Source: Distichodus sexfasciatus
Taxonomy: Eukaryota; Chordata; Actinopteri; Characiformes; Distichodontidae
Assembly (NCBI GenBank): GCA_032718565.1
Contig: JAVGVS010000106.1
Location: 1,358,389 to 1,422,388, forward strand
DNA: 64,000 nucleotides
Reading direction: 5' to 3'
This document shows positions 48,097-60,700 of the stretch, in pieces (within the stretch, counting starts at the first letter, position 1; each line of letters begins with the position of its first letter). Below the pieces are notes generated by a model, which was given only the letters and a program-made list of their open reading frames with translations, was not told the origin of the DNA and searched no databases. Both the position numbers and the translations under genes were made by a program.

Positions 48097-51000
48097 CTGC
48101 AGATGGAGAAAACACCTCCATCAAATACGTCCGTCGTCACCCATTTCATGCGCTAGCAATAGTGAATATTCACGAAATTTACAGTATAGTTTCCTGTTCA
48201 GCAAACGTTTCTTGTCATGTTTAGCCGTACAATAAGATCATAGATTATTTTCTTGGTATTTCTGTAGAACTTTGAATGTGTAATAGATTAAATTTTGTAT
48301 GTTAAAGGTTTAAAACGTATGTTTCACCAGTCCAAGACAGAATCACGCCTACCTGACGTCTCGGCCCTGAAACGCTGGTCACTTCTCTTTTCTAAGCGGG
48401 AAAAAGAATTAACATTTCCATAAAGAAAGATATACAATTTTGAACCTTCAAATAGCAAGTGTCCGTACCAAACTGGAGGTAAGTGTCCAGGAGCGGATGC
48501 AGGAGCCTGTGATGGACATTAGCGTACATGAAGTAGTAACTGGTCAGCAGAAAACGCATGACCTCCCACTGTCCACACTTCATCTGCACAGAAAACACAA
48601 TGCAGTGCTATGTAGTGTACCAAGTCAAATAGGGTGCGTGTGACACTCACACGTGCACTACCTAGTGCGTAGAGAGCCGTTAAGCTACAACCACGCTTAG
48701 TTCCTGAGATGCATACTACCACATAGAAAAGTATGATAAGAGCGCATTACCTACCATACCACTAAGTGCAGTAGTACGCGGCTCGGGACACATCCCTAAT
48801 GAGCGTGATAAGTTTAAAGGTTGCAAAGAAGGAGACTGACCAGGTGCGCGGGCAGGTGGAGCAGAGGCTCTGCATCGCAGTGAAGGAAGGTGTCTTTTCC
48901 GTACAGGTCTGATCGCACCCAGAGGTGACCTGCCAGTATCAGGTGGGCTCTGGCTTGATCCTCCTCAGTAGCCAGGTAGAGCTGCTCAAAAGCTGACCTG
49001 ACCTCTGGGTGGGTCATGGTCAGGGGTTGGTCCGGCTGGTGAGTGGGAGACGCATGGATCACACTGCAAAATAAAGATACCACAAAATGTAATCGTTGAC
49101 CTGTGTACTGCTGGGACAGGATTGGTTTTACATGAGGAACGTGGGGGGAACGTTACTTCACCACAGGACATCTGTGATATAATTTTGGGGGTGCTGTTTG
49201 ACCTTCTTATTTTTAGGAAACGCGCGGCACAGAATCGGACCGCCCGAGGGTTTCCTCAAGCGTCTCCACACTTGAAAAACCGTGTGAAGCTACGGGAACG
49301 TTTACAGCGGGTCCAACCGGGAGGGATTAGTATTACCTGAGCGGATTTTTCCCGGACCTTTTAGCAGAAGGTAAAAATCCCTGTAATCTTTAGTTCGAAA
49401 TGATTACGGACGTGGCGCATTCGGATGCTACTAAACTCACAGAGAAAGTGAAAGTGAGTGACTATTTGTCATCGTGAACGCACCACAGCACAGCGCACAG
49501 TGCTCCGCAATGAAAGGTGACCTCTGCGTTTGACCCATCAACGAAGGAGCAGTAGACGGCTAACGGGGAGCAGTGCTTGAGGACGATACCTTGCTCGTGA
49601 GCACCTCGGTGGTACCTTCAGCGGTCCAGGGATTCGAACCGATCACCGTTCCGCTACCAGCTGAAGCTCTGGTAATAATCACTACGACCCCACTTTCCTC
49701 TCTCCTCATCGCTCACCTGAGTAAACCGTGAGCCAGCTGAGAGAACACTGCCATGGGTGCTCGGCTCTCTGGGTTCCTGGCAAGATGAAGAACCTTGTGC
49801 CAGGTTACTGGACCAGGAGTGGACTTCAGATTAGTGCAGAGATTGAGCAGATTATACAGATCCCTCTCCCTCAGGCCTGAACAACATATAATAAAGACTG
49901 GGATTAACAGGACAGAGATTCATATATATACAGTATATATACATAAGTGGTCTGTAAGTGATAATTTGGACACCGGTGGTGCTGATGGTCAGAGCTGCTA
50001 GTGCCCAGTCCAGTCCCGACACTCCAAACTGAGACCGGAGTCTGAGCAGGCCGTGCTGGACCAGCTCCCCTAGCGACTGAGGAAGAGCCTGCACACTGTT
50101 CTTCATCTGTAAAACACAGCGCCATCGCGGTCACCGTTATCATTTCCTCCGGTCAATCGATGAAAAACACGCCCTTATAAAGTTTATTACGAAACTAGAT
50201 GGACATTTTTCGTCCCTTCAACTCATTCCCCGAGTTTTTCTTGCCAATTTCATGCCAACAATAAGAAGACGAATGAAGAGAACAAGGCATCAAGCTTGTC
50301 ACAACCCATCTTCGTCTTCATCTTCATCATCGCCACCGCCACACGTCTCACCGTTTCAAACGAGGCATAGCTCCTCAGCTCCTCACAGGCTAAGTGGAGG
50401 AAGAGTGGACTCGCGGCTCCCTTCTTCATCAGCAGCGTCTGAAGCTGAAGATTTAAACAACACACGTCATCTCATTCTTCATATTGTTCTTGAATAAAAC
50501 CTACATTTGTGTCTTGTTCATACTAAATAATAATTATTATTTATTACATTTCATATTGATGCAATTTATTTAGCGAATTATTACATATTAAGCAGTAATA
50601 ATTATAGAAATATATTGATTGATCTATTTTGCATATTAAGCAATTTGCTGCTACAGTAAATTAACAATCACATAACAATAAGAGCTTCTTATTATATTCT
50701 AGTTTGGTGTACAAATGAAGACACACATAAGCCGGTCAGGAGGTTTGCACACAGACAGACCTGGTTATTAAAGGCGGAATCGCTGAGTTTCTTCCCGTAA
50801 ACATCCAGACCTTTCTGGACGATCAGCTTCCTGTCCAGCAGAGTTAACTGCCCCAGAGGAAACACTACAGAAGCTTTCTTTTTGCTGAGAGTGTTCAGGA
50901 CCGAGGAGTGCGTGTTCACACTCAGGACCAGGCACACACCCTGAGAGGACAAAGAGATTCAAAGTAGAATGCGACCGTAAGTCAAGGTGTGGTCACGTCG

Positions 51001-51748
51001 GGCTGGCCAATATATCGAGTGGTGCGATGTGGACGATATTTTTCGATGCATTTTTTGAAAATCAAGCTACGGCAATATATTAGTGTAATATATTCCACCA
51101 AATACAGTAGTGTGTCATTTTTACAGGTTGTAAAACACAGTCCTTGAAGCAGTTAGTGACCAGAGTGACCGTTTCAACTTGCATCTCTTGTGTGCGTGTG
51201 ATTCCTTCCTTTTGATCTGGGTGCGACAATGCGTACAGTACATAATCTCTTACCTTGGGAAGGTGTTGCGGAATCCATTCGGAAACTGCTCGTCCTCCAG
51301 CATCCTGCACGAGATCTGCCCCGTCCACAAGCACGGCCAGTGGCGGGCCTTTCTTTAGTTCTTTCAGATGAGAATCCAACTCGGACAAAAGCTCTCTAAA
51401 AGGTGAATAAACGCTGGAGTTAAGTTCGGCTGCTTTCCCACTGACCACCGTAGCAGCCCCAACTTCCGGGCGCAGCTTCCTCACCTGTACGACGCGCTGG
51501 ATGCCAGCTCCTCCTTCTGCTCCTTCCTCTCCCTCAGACGCCGGACCAGGCAGCGCAGCAGGTTCTCCACCCCGGTAGCCGATTGGCTGGCAGCCGTGGA
51601 GTAGGATATGACATCGCAAACCGCCACTTTGCTGGACTTTTTCCCGGGAGTTTTAAGAGCGTGAGCCAGCGCGGCCTGAAGAAGGAAGAGCAACAACGCA
51701 ATATTTAAGGGGTCCAAGCACAAAGTGCTACTGAACAGTTTTTTTTCC

Positions 51749-51779
<31 letters not shown>

Positions 51780-54700
51780 GTTATTTATAAAACAAACAAA
51801 ACAGATGTGTAGGTTGCTGAAAGTCACAGAAAGTGTAGTGATTGGCCTATAAATGGAGCTATAGCTAAGGAAAATGCGTTTTGATATCTAAGGGCGCTAA
51901 AAATGCTACATAAATTTATGGAGTCTGATCCACTGAGTTGCTAATTATACAATCCTGCTATTTGAACAATACGGGGCGCTAAAAATGCTACACAAACTTA
52001 TGCAGGCTGATCCACTGAGGTGCTAATTATACAATCCTGCTATTTGAACAATACGGGGCGCTAAAAATGCTACATAAATTTATGGAGTCTGATCCACTGG
52101 CTGTCCACTGTGTGTCTGTGTGTGTCTATTACTTTTTAGATATTTGCATAAAAGTCATTATTCATAAAGATGTCCAAATCATCTGGAAATGTTTTGAAAA
52201 ATAGATCAAATAATTTATCAAACGTTATTTCAGTAGCAAAGCTGGCCTGCATGTCACAGACCACCTGCATTACCGCCGTGGACCACCAGAGGGCAGTGGA
52301 CCACCGGTTGAAAACCACCGTAATAATCGATTATGTTCTGCCGCTGCATGCATGCAGAATCGTCCACGTCTGTATCACAATGCATCGATTATGTGATTAA
52401 TTTCAACACCCCTACTGATTACCATGAAGACGGTTTTGCCCTCTCCTTCTCTGCCATGCACCAGCACCACTCCTCCCTTCTGCTGACACTCCTGGACCTT
52501 CTCTACGGCCGTGGACAGCAGCTTCTTCCTCCCGTGGAACAGCCGCTGCTGGGCGTCCTGGTGCACCTCCTGCTCCGAAATTTCGGTGGCCACATCGTCC
52601 TCGTCCTTGTCCTCATCCTGACCAATAAGCAGCAGACACGGAAAAGCAGGATATTAGAGTGGAGTCTGATCATAGGACGTGTAACAAAAATGTAATGCTA
52701 ACTAATGACATGAAGTGTGACCTCCACAAAGTTCTTCTGCACTGCTGACCACAGGTCATCCAGCACAGCTCTGGCAAAATCCTCCAGGCCTTTCACGCAG
52801 GGTCTCCCCTCCACGAGCCCGCCCCACTCGCACGAGTAACTAGACGAATAAAACAGAACGTAAATGGCTACACAATATTGTGGCTTCACACACCGACGAC
52901 TGCCCATGTTCCTTTGGTGACTATATTCACTTTAATTTGTGTAAATCTTATATCACGAGGACGTTTTTATGCACGTCGTACTTCTCCGTGATCTTGTAGT
53001 CGCTGCTCCGGATCCGCTTTTTCAAGTTTTCCATTTTAGCAGCAGCGTCCTGAGACTCGGCCGCAAAATCTCCTCTCCACTCCTCAGGCACCGAGCTGTA
53101 CTCAGAACGACAAGAACGAGAACATCACACACAGTTTAACTGCGTTTTGCTGTTTTTGTCTTTTCATTGACACCTGTGATGACTAGAAGCATAATGATGT
53201 CATATCGGAATCGGCATCGGACCAACGCTTAGATTTGTCCGATATTTTCCGCTGACGTTTGATGATGCATTTATTGTATGTGGGAAAGGTAGCGCTCGTG
53301 TTTGGCACGTCCAAAGTCCGAGGTGGGATTTTATACGGCCAGCGCCTTCTGTCTTAAAATGTATGGCGTAATTTTGTGCCAAAATTCTGAGCACGCAGTA
53401 GAACGTTCACCAGCAAAACCTCTACAGAGAACAGCAAGGACTGTGTGCGAGGTGGAGAAGCCGTGGGCCCGAAGTGGACGGGGGTCGCACCTGGCCAGGT
53501 GGGGTGACCTGAAGTAGAAGAGCATGAGTTTTTGAGCCGAGTCGGGGTGCAAAGCCTCAAACTGCCGAATCTCCATCTCCGTGACGGACAGTCCCTCGGG
53601 GGCGGAGCTCAGCTGGAAACGTGAGATAAAAACATCTGCGTTAGCCATTGTTTGTTTCCAGATTGACCGTTAACTCTGCCCTTCTTTTTAACATATTTTC
53701 CCACACAAATGGCTTTAAAAACTGACCGGCTCCCCGAGAGACGTTAAAAACCCGGGTTGGAGTGTGTTCTTACCCAGCTGTACTGAGGCAGAACGGGCAG
53801 CGCTGGACGAGGCGGCACCTGGCCGTACCTCTCTCCCAGGATTCCCAGCAGCATATTGCAGCGGCACACCTCGGCCAGGCACAGCTCCACGGCCCGGTCC
53901 GACTCCTCCTCGGTCACGCCCCAGCGCAGCTCCACCTCCTGCAGGTAGAGGCGGTGCGGCGCGGCGCGGCGGCGCAGCTCAGGGAACACCCCGCGCACCA
54001 GGACGTCGCGCTCGGCGTGCATGTCGCGGAACGTGGACGAGACGAAGACCCGGACACCGCGCCACCTGAGTTAGAAATGGCGATATTTTAGCTTACTCTT
54101 ATCGTATCGCCGTGATCTCAAACTGCAAGTTACCTGAGTTTGGGAGTCGGGGGCAACGGGACCACGGGGGCATCTCTCTCAGGCTTAACGTCCCCTGCTG
54201 GAGGAGGAACGTTGTGCAGCTTGTCCACGCGCTCCACGTGCTCCAGGAGCCTGGAGGAACCGCGCTCTGAAATAAACCTGCAGCCGTAAAGTACTTTGTT
54301 AAAGACTTGTTTTTGAGGATGTTCCATTTTTTATTCCCTCACGACAAATACACCTGACCTGAGCATCTGCTCACTGAATCCACAGACCTCCACAACCATG
54401 GGGTCCTGAAACTCACTGAAAGAGTTGGGCCTAAAACAAGAACAAGACCGCAGTTCCCAACATGTTCCCAACGCTCTTTACAGATGAGATATTTTTTGTC
54501 TGAGCAACGATAAAAGCAGAAGAGCTTACTGTGGCGTCATTATTACAGTCACCAGCAGAGGGTCATTGATGCAGTTTTTACGATATTTCGCTAGTTCGTA
54601 AGTGGTTGTCCAGTCCACATAGTGCTCGGTCAGCACGATTATGTTGTCCACCTGTGCAGCAGAACAGCAGAAAGAGCCTTGTGACCAACATGAACGCTCA

Positions 54701-57700
54701 ACGTGGAACACTTTCAGAGACACATTTCTGACTTCACTTCTCTTCCACATTTCACCACACAGTGTTCTTGAACTTCACTCCGCTCACAGTATTTCCACTA
54801 GTTCACTTTTTTGAACACTATTTCTCCTTTTTTAAATTCCATTTCTTCTTTTAACTTGTTTATTTCTACTTTTTGCTTTATTTCTCCCTTTTACTTTTTT
54901 ACTTTGTTTCTGTTCTATTTCTACTTTTAAACTTTATTTCTCCTTTTTTACTCTATTTCTAATTTTACTTTTTAACTTTCTTACTTTATTTCAGAATTTT
55001 TATTTTATTTCTCTTTTTTACTTTAATTTTTTTAAGTTTTTAATCTTTATTTAAAAACTTTATTTCAATTTTTTCCTGTTTTTTTTCTTCTTTTTACTCC
55101 TTAACTTTCCTTGTTTCAATTTTTTTATTTGATTTCCTTTTAATTTATTTTGACTTTTACCCTTTTTAAAAAACTTTATTTCTATTTTTTACCTATGTGT
55201 TCTTTTTTAAACTTTATTTCCTTTTTTTTACTTTTTCAACTTTATTTCTCTTTCTTACTACTTCTTTGCTTTTTACTGTTTCACTTCATACTTTATTTCT
55301 ACTTTTTACATTTTTATTTCTCTTTTTTTACTTTCTACTTTTACCTCCTTTTAAAACTTTATTTCAATTTTTTTCGTTTTCTATTTTTTTTTACTTATTT
55401 CTTCTTTTTACTTTTTAACTTTCCTTATTTCAAAATTTTTATTTGATTTCTTTTTACTTTATTTCAACTTTTACCCTTTAAAAAAAACTTTATTTCTATT
55501 TTTTCCTTTGTTTTCTCTTTTTTTAAACTTTATTTCTTTCTTTTTATAAACTTTTTAAACTTTATTTCTCTTTCTTACTACTTCTTTCCTTTTTACTGTT
55601 TCACTTCATACTTCATTTCTAAGTTTTATTTCTCTTTTTTACTTTATTTCTACTTTTACTCCTTTTTAAAACTTTATTTGTTTTTTCTTATTTTTCTATT
55701 TTTAACTTTCTTTCTTTTTTTTACTTTTTAAACTTTATTTCTCTTTCTTACTACTTCTTTCCTTTTTATTTTTTCACTTCATACTTTATTTCTATTTTTT
55801 ATTTTATTTCCCTTTTTTTACTTTATTTCTACTTTTACCATTTTTTAAAACTTTATTTCTACTTTTTTACTTGGCTTCTTCTTTTTAACTTTTTACTTTA
55901 TTTATCTCCTTCTTACCTTTTACTTTGCTTTACCTTTTTCACTTGATTTATCCTCTTTACCTTTTAAACTTAATTTCTTGTTTTTACCTTTATGCCGTTC
56001 TACATTTTCCAGCGCACAGCAATCACACTTTCTCCAGGAGTTGCCTGTTTAGTTCCTCATGCTATTTGCTGATAATGCAAATTATACTCATTTTAACTAA
56101 AAACTAACATTTTCAGCAAAGCAGTCGGGAAATGCTGGCGTGACTTCCAAGAAAGTGGAGTCTTTCGTCCTCCACAATAACTCAGAATAAAACAATTTGT
56201 TAATAAAGACCTTTGTTCTCTCTTCAATCAGCCTGGAGAAGAAGTCGCTGTGTGACATCGCCTGGGAGTCGTCAATTTCAGAAAATTCCTAACAGACAGG
56301 GAAATGCATCATCAATTATATTTACATTTCACAGCTTATTATTACCTCACGAAAGCCAGATACGATGGACCACATTCACCAACCATTCTTAAGAGGAAAT
56401 TTGTTCTTAAACCCACTTACAGTAAATAAACTGCTTGCATGTTTGTGCAAAAATGAACTTGTAGAGTCTTAATTTAACAAACGGAGGATAAAAATATTAG
56501 TGACACTATTATATGAGCATAAAAACATACCATCCAGTGCAAAATCTGTATCAAATTACACCCTCAATGTAAAATTATTTCACCTTCTGCTAGGGCTTGG
56601 CCATATGATCTGGAATCAATATCACGATTAATTAAAGATGTTACCTCAGTTACGATTAAGGAAGGATTGTTTGTTTTGGGTTGTAGTGTAAACAAAGCCA
56701 GCATAGATTTTCTAACGATATTTGAGATTTCTGTCATTTAGAAGTTTTGAATAAGGGTCAACTGATTATCGGGGACCGATATTAAGCATTTTGCCGATTA
56801 TCGGTATCAGTGTTCAATTTTGAGCGTCACCGATTTGAAGTGATTACAGGATGCACTACTGTGCCATCTGCTCCCGGCTCGCAGCTTCATTTAATGCCCC
56901 GCCCACACCAGCCTCTGATTGTCTATATGTCACACGTAGCAATAATCAGCATCGATCAGTATCGGCCCTGAAAAACCAATATCGGTCGACCTCTAGTCCT
57001 GAATATCGGTTTTGACTGATTTTAATCCGTTGATTTTAAGTGAGATTTTAATCTAAGTGCCTGGTCCTACCTTCAGCTGCTCCAGTCCGCACCTGACGTT
57101 GTCCAGCAGGCCCCCGGGTTCCAGCCGAATTTCCCTCATGCCCTCACTGCAGGAGAACAGGAAGTGCGTTCGCTCACAGCAGTAGTTGACCATCATGGCC
57201 AGGAGCATGGTCAGTTCCACCAACTTTATCAGAACGCAAACAAAGAATGTCTTCAATTTTACTTGAATAAATACAGCTTTATGCAGCTGGGGGGCTTTTC
57301 ACTTTATTTCTAGCTTTTACTTTTTTACTTTATTTCTACTTTTTACTTTATTTCTATCTTTTAATTTTATTTATACTTCTTATTTTATTTCTACCTTTAC
57401 ATTTTTACTTTATTTCTAGATTTTACTTTTTTTTTTTTAAACAAAACTTTATTTCTGTTTACTTTATTTCTATATTTACTTTATTTTTACTTTTTTAAAC
57501 CTTATATCTACCTTTTAATTTTTTTTCTACTTATCAATTTATTTCTACTTTTCACTTTACTTCTACCTTTTAATTTTATTTCGACTTTTTAAAAACTTTA
57601 TTTCTATTTTGCTTTATTTCTACTTTCCCCCCTTTATTTCTACTTTTTTATTTTATTTATACTTTTTAAAAATTTATTTCTACTTTTACGTTAAAAAACT

Positions 57701-60700
57701 TTATTTCTATTTCACTTTATTTCTATTTCTTACTTTAGTTCTACTTTTTACATTATTTCTACCTTTTAATTTTATTTCTACTTTTTCTAACTTTATTTCT
57801 ACTTTTCCACTTTATTTCTACTCTTTAGTTTAAAAAAAAAAACCTTTATTTCTACATTTTAACTTTTTACTTTAGTTCTACTTTTTACCTTGTTTCTACT
57901 TTTAAACTTCATCTCTAGTTTTTTACTTTATTTCTCCATTTTACTTTTTTACTTTATTTTTCTTTTTTACTTTTTTTTAACTGTACTTCTCCATTTTACT
58001 TTTTAAACTTTATTTCTCTTTTTTTACTTTAGTTGAGTGGCGTAATGGTTCGGGAGTTCGCCCTGTGATCGGAGGGTCGCCGGTTTGAATAATCCTAATA
58101 TAAAGCAGCGTAAGTATGAGTAATCATTTCCCTCTTACCGTGCAGGAGACGTTAGCGTTCTCTTCATTATTGTTGTCCCGGGGCAGGATGAATTCTTCCG
58201 CCCCTTTAAACTTCTGCCCCTCGTTCCAGTATTTGCTGAAGATGATGACGGTGTGTCCGGAGAGAGGAGGGATGTTATACCTGCAGGAGATCTGCACCGC
58301 CTTCTCCAGGGCCTGACGGTAACGATCCAAAAGCTCCTGAGGAGGACATGCCCTGTGGACATTTTAAGATGAGAAACGCCTTTAATAACGGATCAGACAA
58401 CTTACATCAAGTCAAACGAAAACGTCTGGTCAGCTTTTTACGGTATAGTTTTACAATAAAAAGCATGTGTTTAGTTACTGTTTATAGTTTAACTCTCGGT
58501 CCAAAGCTCATCACTTAAAAAGCGAATTATCGTCTGATTCTGATATGATTCTGATATTATCGTACAATCCTACTTTATATGAAGTTTATATGAAGTAAAG
58601 CTACTTTTAAAATGCTGCTGCTTTAAAAGTTACTAGCTATTGTTTCCACAAATATTGGATAATATTACAAAAGAAACAAATTTCATCCACATTGGCCACA
58701 ATGGAAGTCTGAGAAACAGCTTGAATGTAGTAAACTACGTTTATCTCTGGAGCTTATACTGTAGCCAACTATTGATGCTACATTACAACAGGAGCTTGTA
58801 GTCTATCGTAGTTACTTCTAATTCTAAGTACCTTGAAAATCTACTGTTTAACACTTTCCCGAACACTGACCACGTTGTTCAGGTATAATTATGGGTGTGA
58901 GAAATCTTTCTTCTTGTTGGGTCGGATGATAACACACCTCAGGTTGCACTGCAGTTTACGTCTCATGTTGAACTGGCGGTAGATGAAAGGCACAGAGAGC
59001 GTGGCGCGAAGTCGCTTCCGCTCAACCCCTTCCCATTTTTGCCGTGTGTATCGTTTGCACCTCGTGATTCTATTCAGAATCCCCACCAAAATGCCCCGAG
59101 TGTTGGCCAGTTTCTGTACCTTGTTGCTCCCTGAGGAGAGGGGAACATGTGTCACACACAATAAAGAACATTTTGCATTTAACAATCAATCAATGAACAA
59201 AATATTTTGTACTCATGTAATTAAGCATGTAAGCAAATGAGGAATCTTGAATCTTGAATGCACTGTAAAATCACTTTTGGACGGCACAGCTTCAGGACGT
59301 GCTGAGGAAGTGAGGTGTGGGTGCGAAGTTGAAATTTAGGACGTACCCTGCGTGCCGAGCTCCGTAATCACCTTGTAGGCCGAGAGGAAGCGGAAGGGGA
59401 ACTGCCTGCTGTTGATCACTGCCGACTGGAACCAAAGAATAAACGCTGTTAAGTACGGGTTTGCAATTGGCAGTGATCACTGCCGACTGGAACCAGAGAA
59501 TAAACGCTGTTAAGAACGGGTTTGCAATCAAGCTTCTGAGTTTTTAAGCGTCCAAACGCAAAGTATCTTTGAACTGCTTTGAACTGCCAACTGAACAATA
59601 GGGGGTGCTAAAAAGGCAAAATGCCTATATCTCAAGAGCCGTAAGTCCAATTTAGCTGAAATTTGGTATAAACAATCAAAGCTAAGATATGGAAGGGAGA
59701 AATATGCAATGCTGCTATTTGAACAATGGGGAGCGCTAAAAATGCTACATAAACTTATGCAGCCTAAACCGTAAATTGCACAAAGCTGAAACTCGATGGA
59801 GAACTTGTTGGTGATTTCTTGCTAATTCTGACTTCTGATTACATCAATACATCGATTCATTCGATTAAATAATCAACAAACTCATAGCGTCAATCTAAGA
59901 TCAGAGGTTCTGTTTTGAAAAGAAAAGGAGAATGGACAGAACTGAGCAGAGCCGAGAGGAGAGAGACGTGAGAGTCACCTTGGAGGTGAGTCTTTTGAGA
60001 ATGCGGTCGTGGTGTTTGGGGCTGATGCCCTGTGTGATCATGTTCCTCAGGTTCCTCAGCATGGCCATGAAGGGCAGAGAGTTACTGTCTGCACACACAC
60101 ACACACACAGAGCGACAACACGGTGCTATAACACAGCAGAACACAGCAGAACACAGCAGAAACTATATTTACACAAAAATATTCCAAATGGCTTCATGAA
60201 ACTGTGACTCAACAGTAAAGAGTTGAGTTAAAAGTTATGGTTATGGTTCAGTTTAGGGTTAGGATTAGATTATTGAGATTAGAGTGGGATTAAACTTGAA
60301 GAGCCAATTTCCCAGTCGAGGATTAAGCCTAGTCCCAGACTAGCTTTGAGTTTGAATGGTAATTCTCCATTGGTACTACAATTTAGTCTAAGACTAGGCC
60401 TAATCCATGAGCTAGAAACCAGCCCGAATAGTTTTGTGGTTAGTATTAAATTATGACTTGGATCAGATTATGGCTAATTGGAGATTAGGAATAGACTCTG
60501 TTAAGTTTAAGGTTAAACTATGTTGAGACTAGTTTGTAGTTGGAATTAGATTATGGTTAGATTTAGGATTAAGATTAGACTCATGTTCAGATTTAGGGTT
60601 CGGACTATTGTTCATTTAGAATTAGGATTAGATTATGGTTTGAGCAAGGTTTAGGATTAAATTACAGTTACAGTTTCCCAGGCATTTAAGCCTAAACCTA

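Noticed and set aside
55150..55446. Phe-rich 98-codon frame resembling a membrane protein
   Set aside because: It is a translation of the pyrimidine-rich array inside a TEP1 intron.
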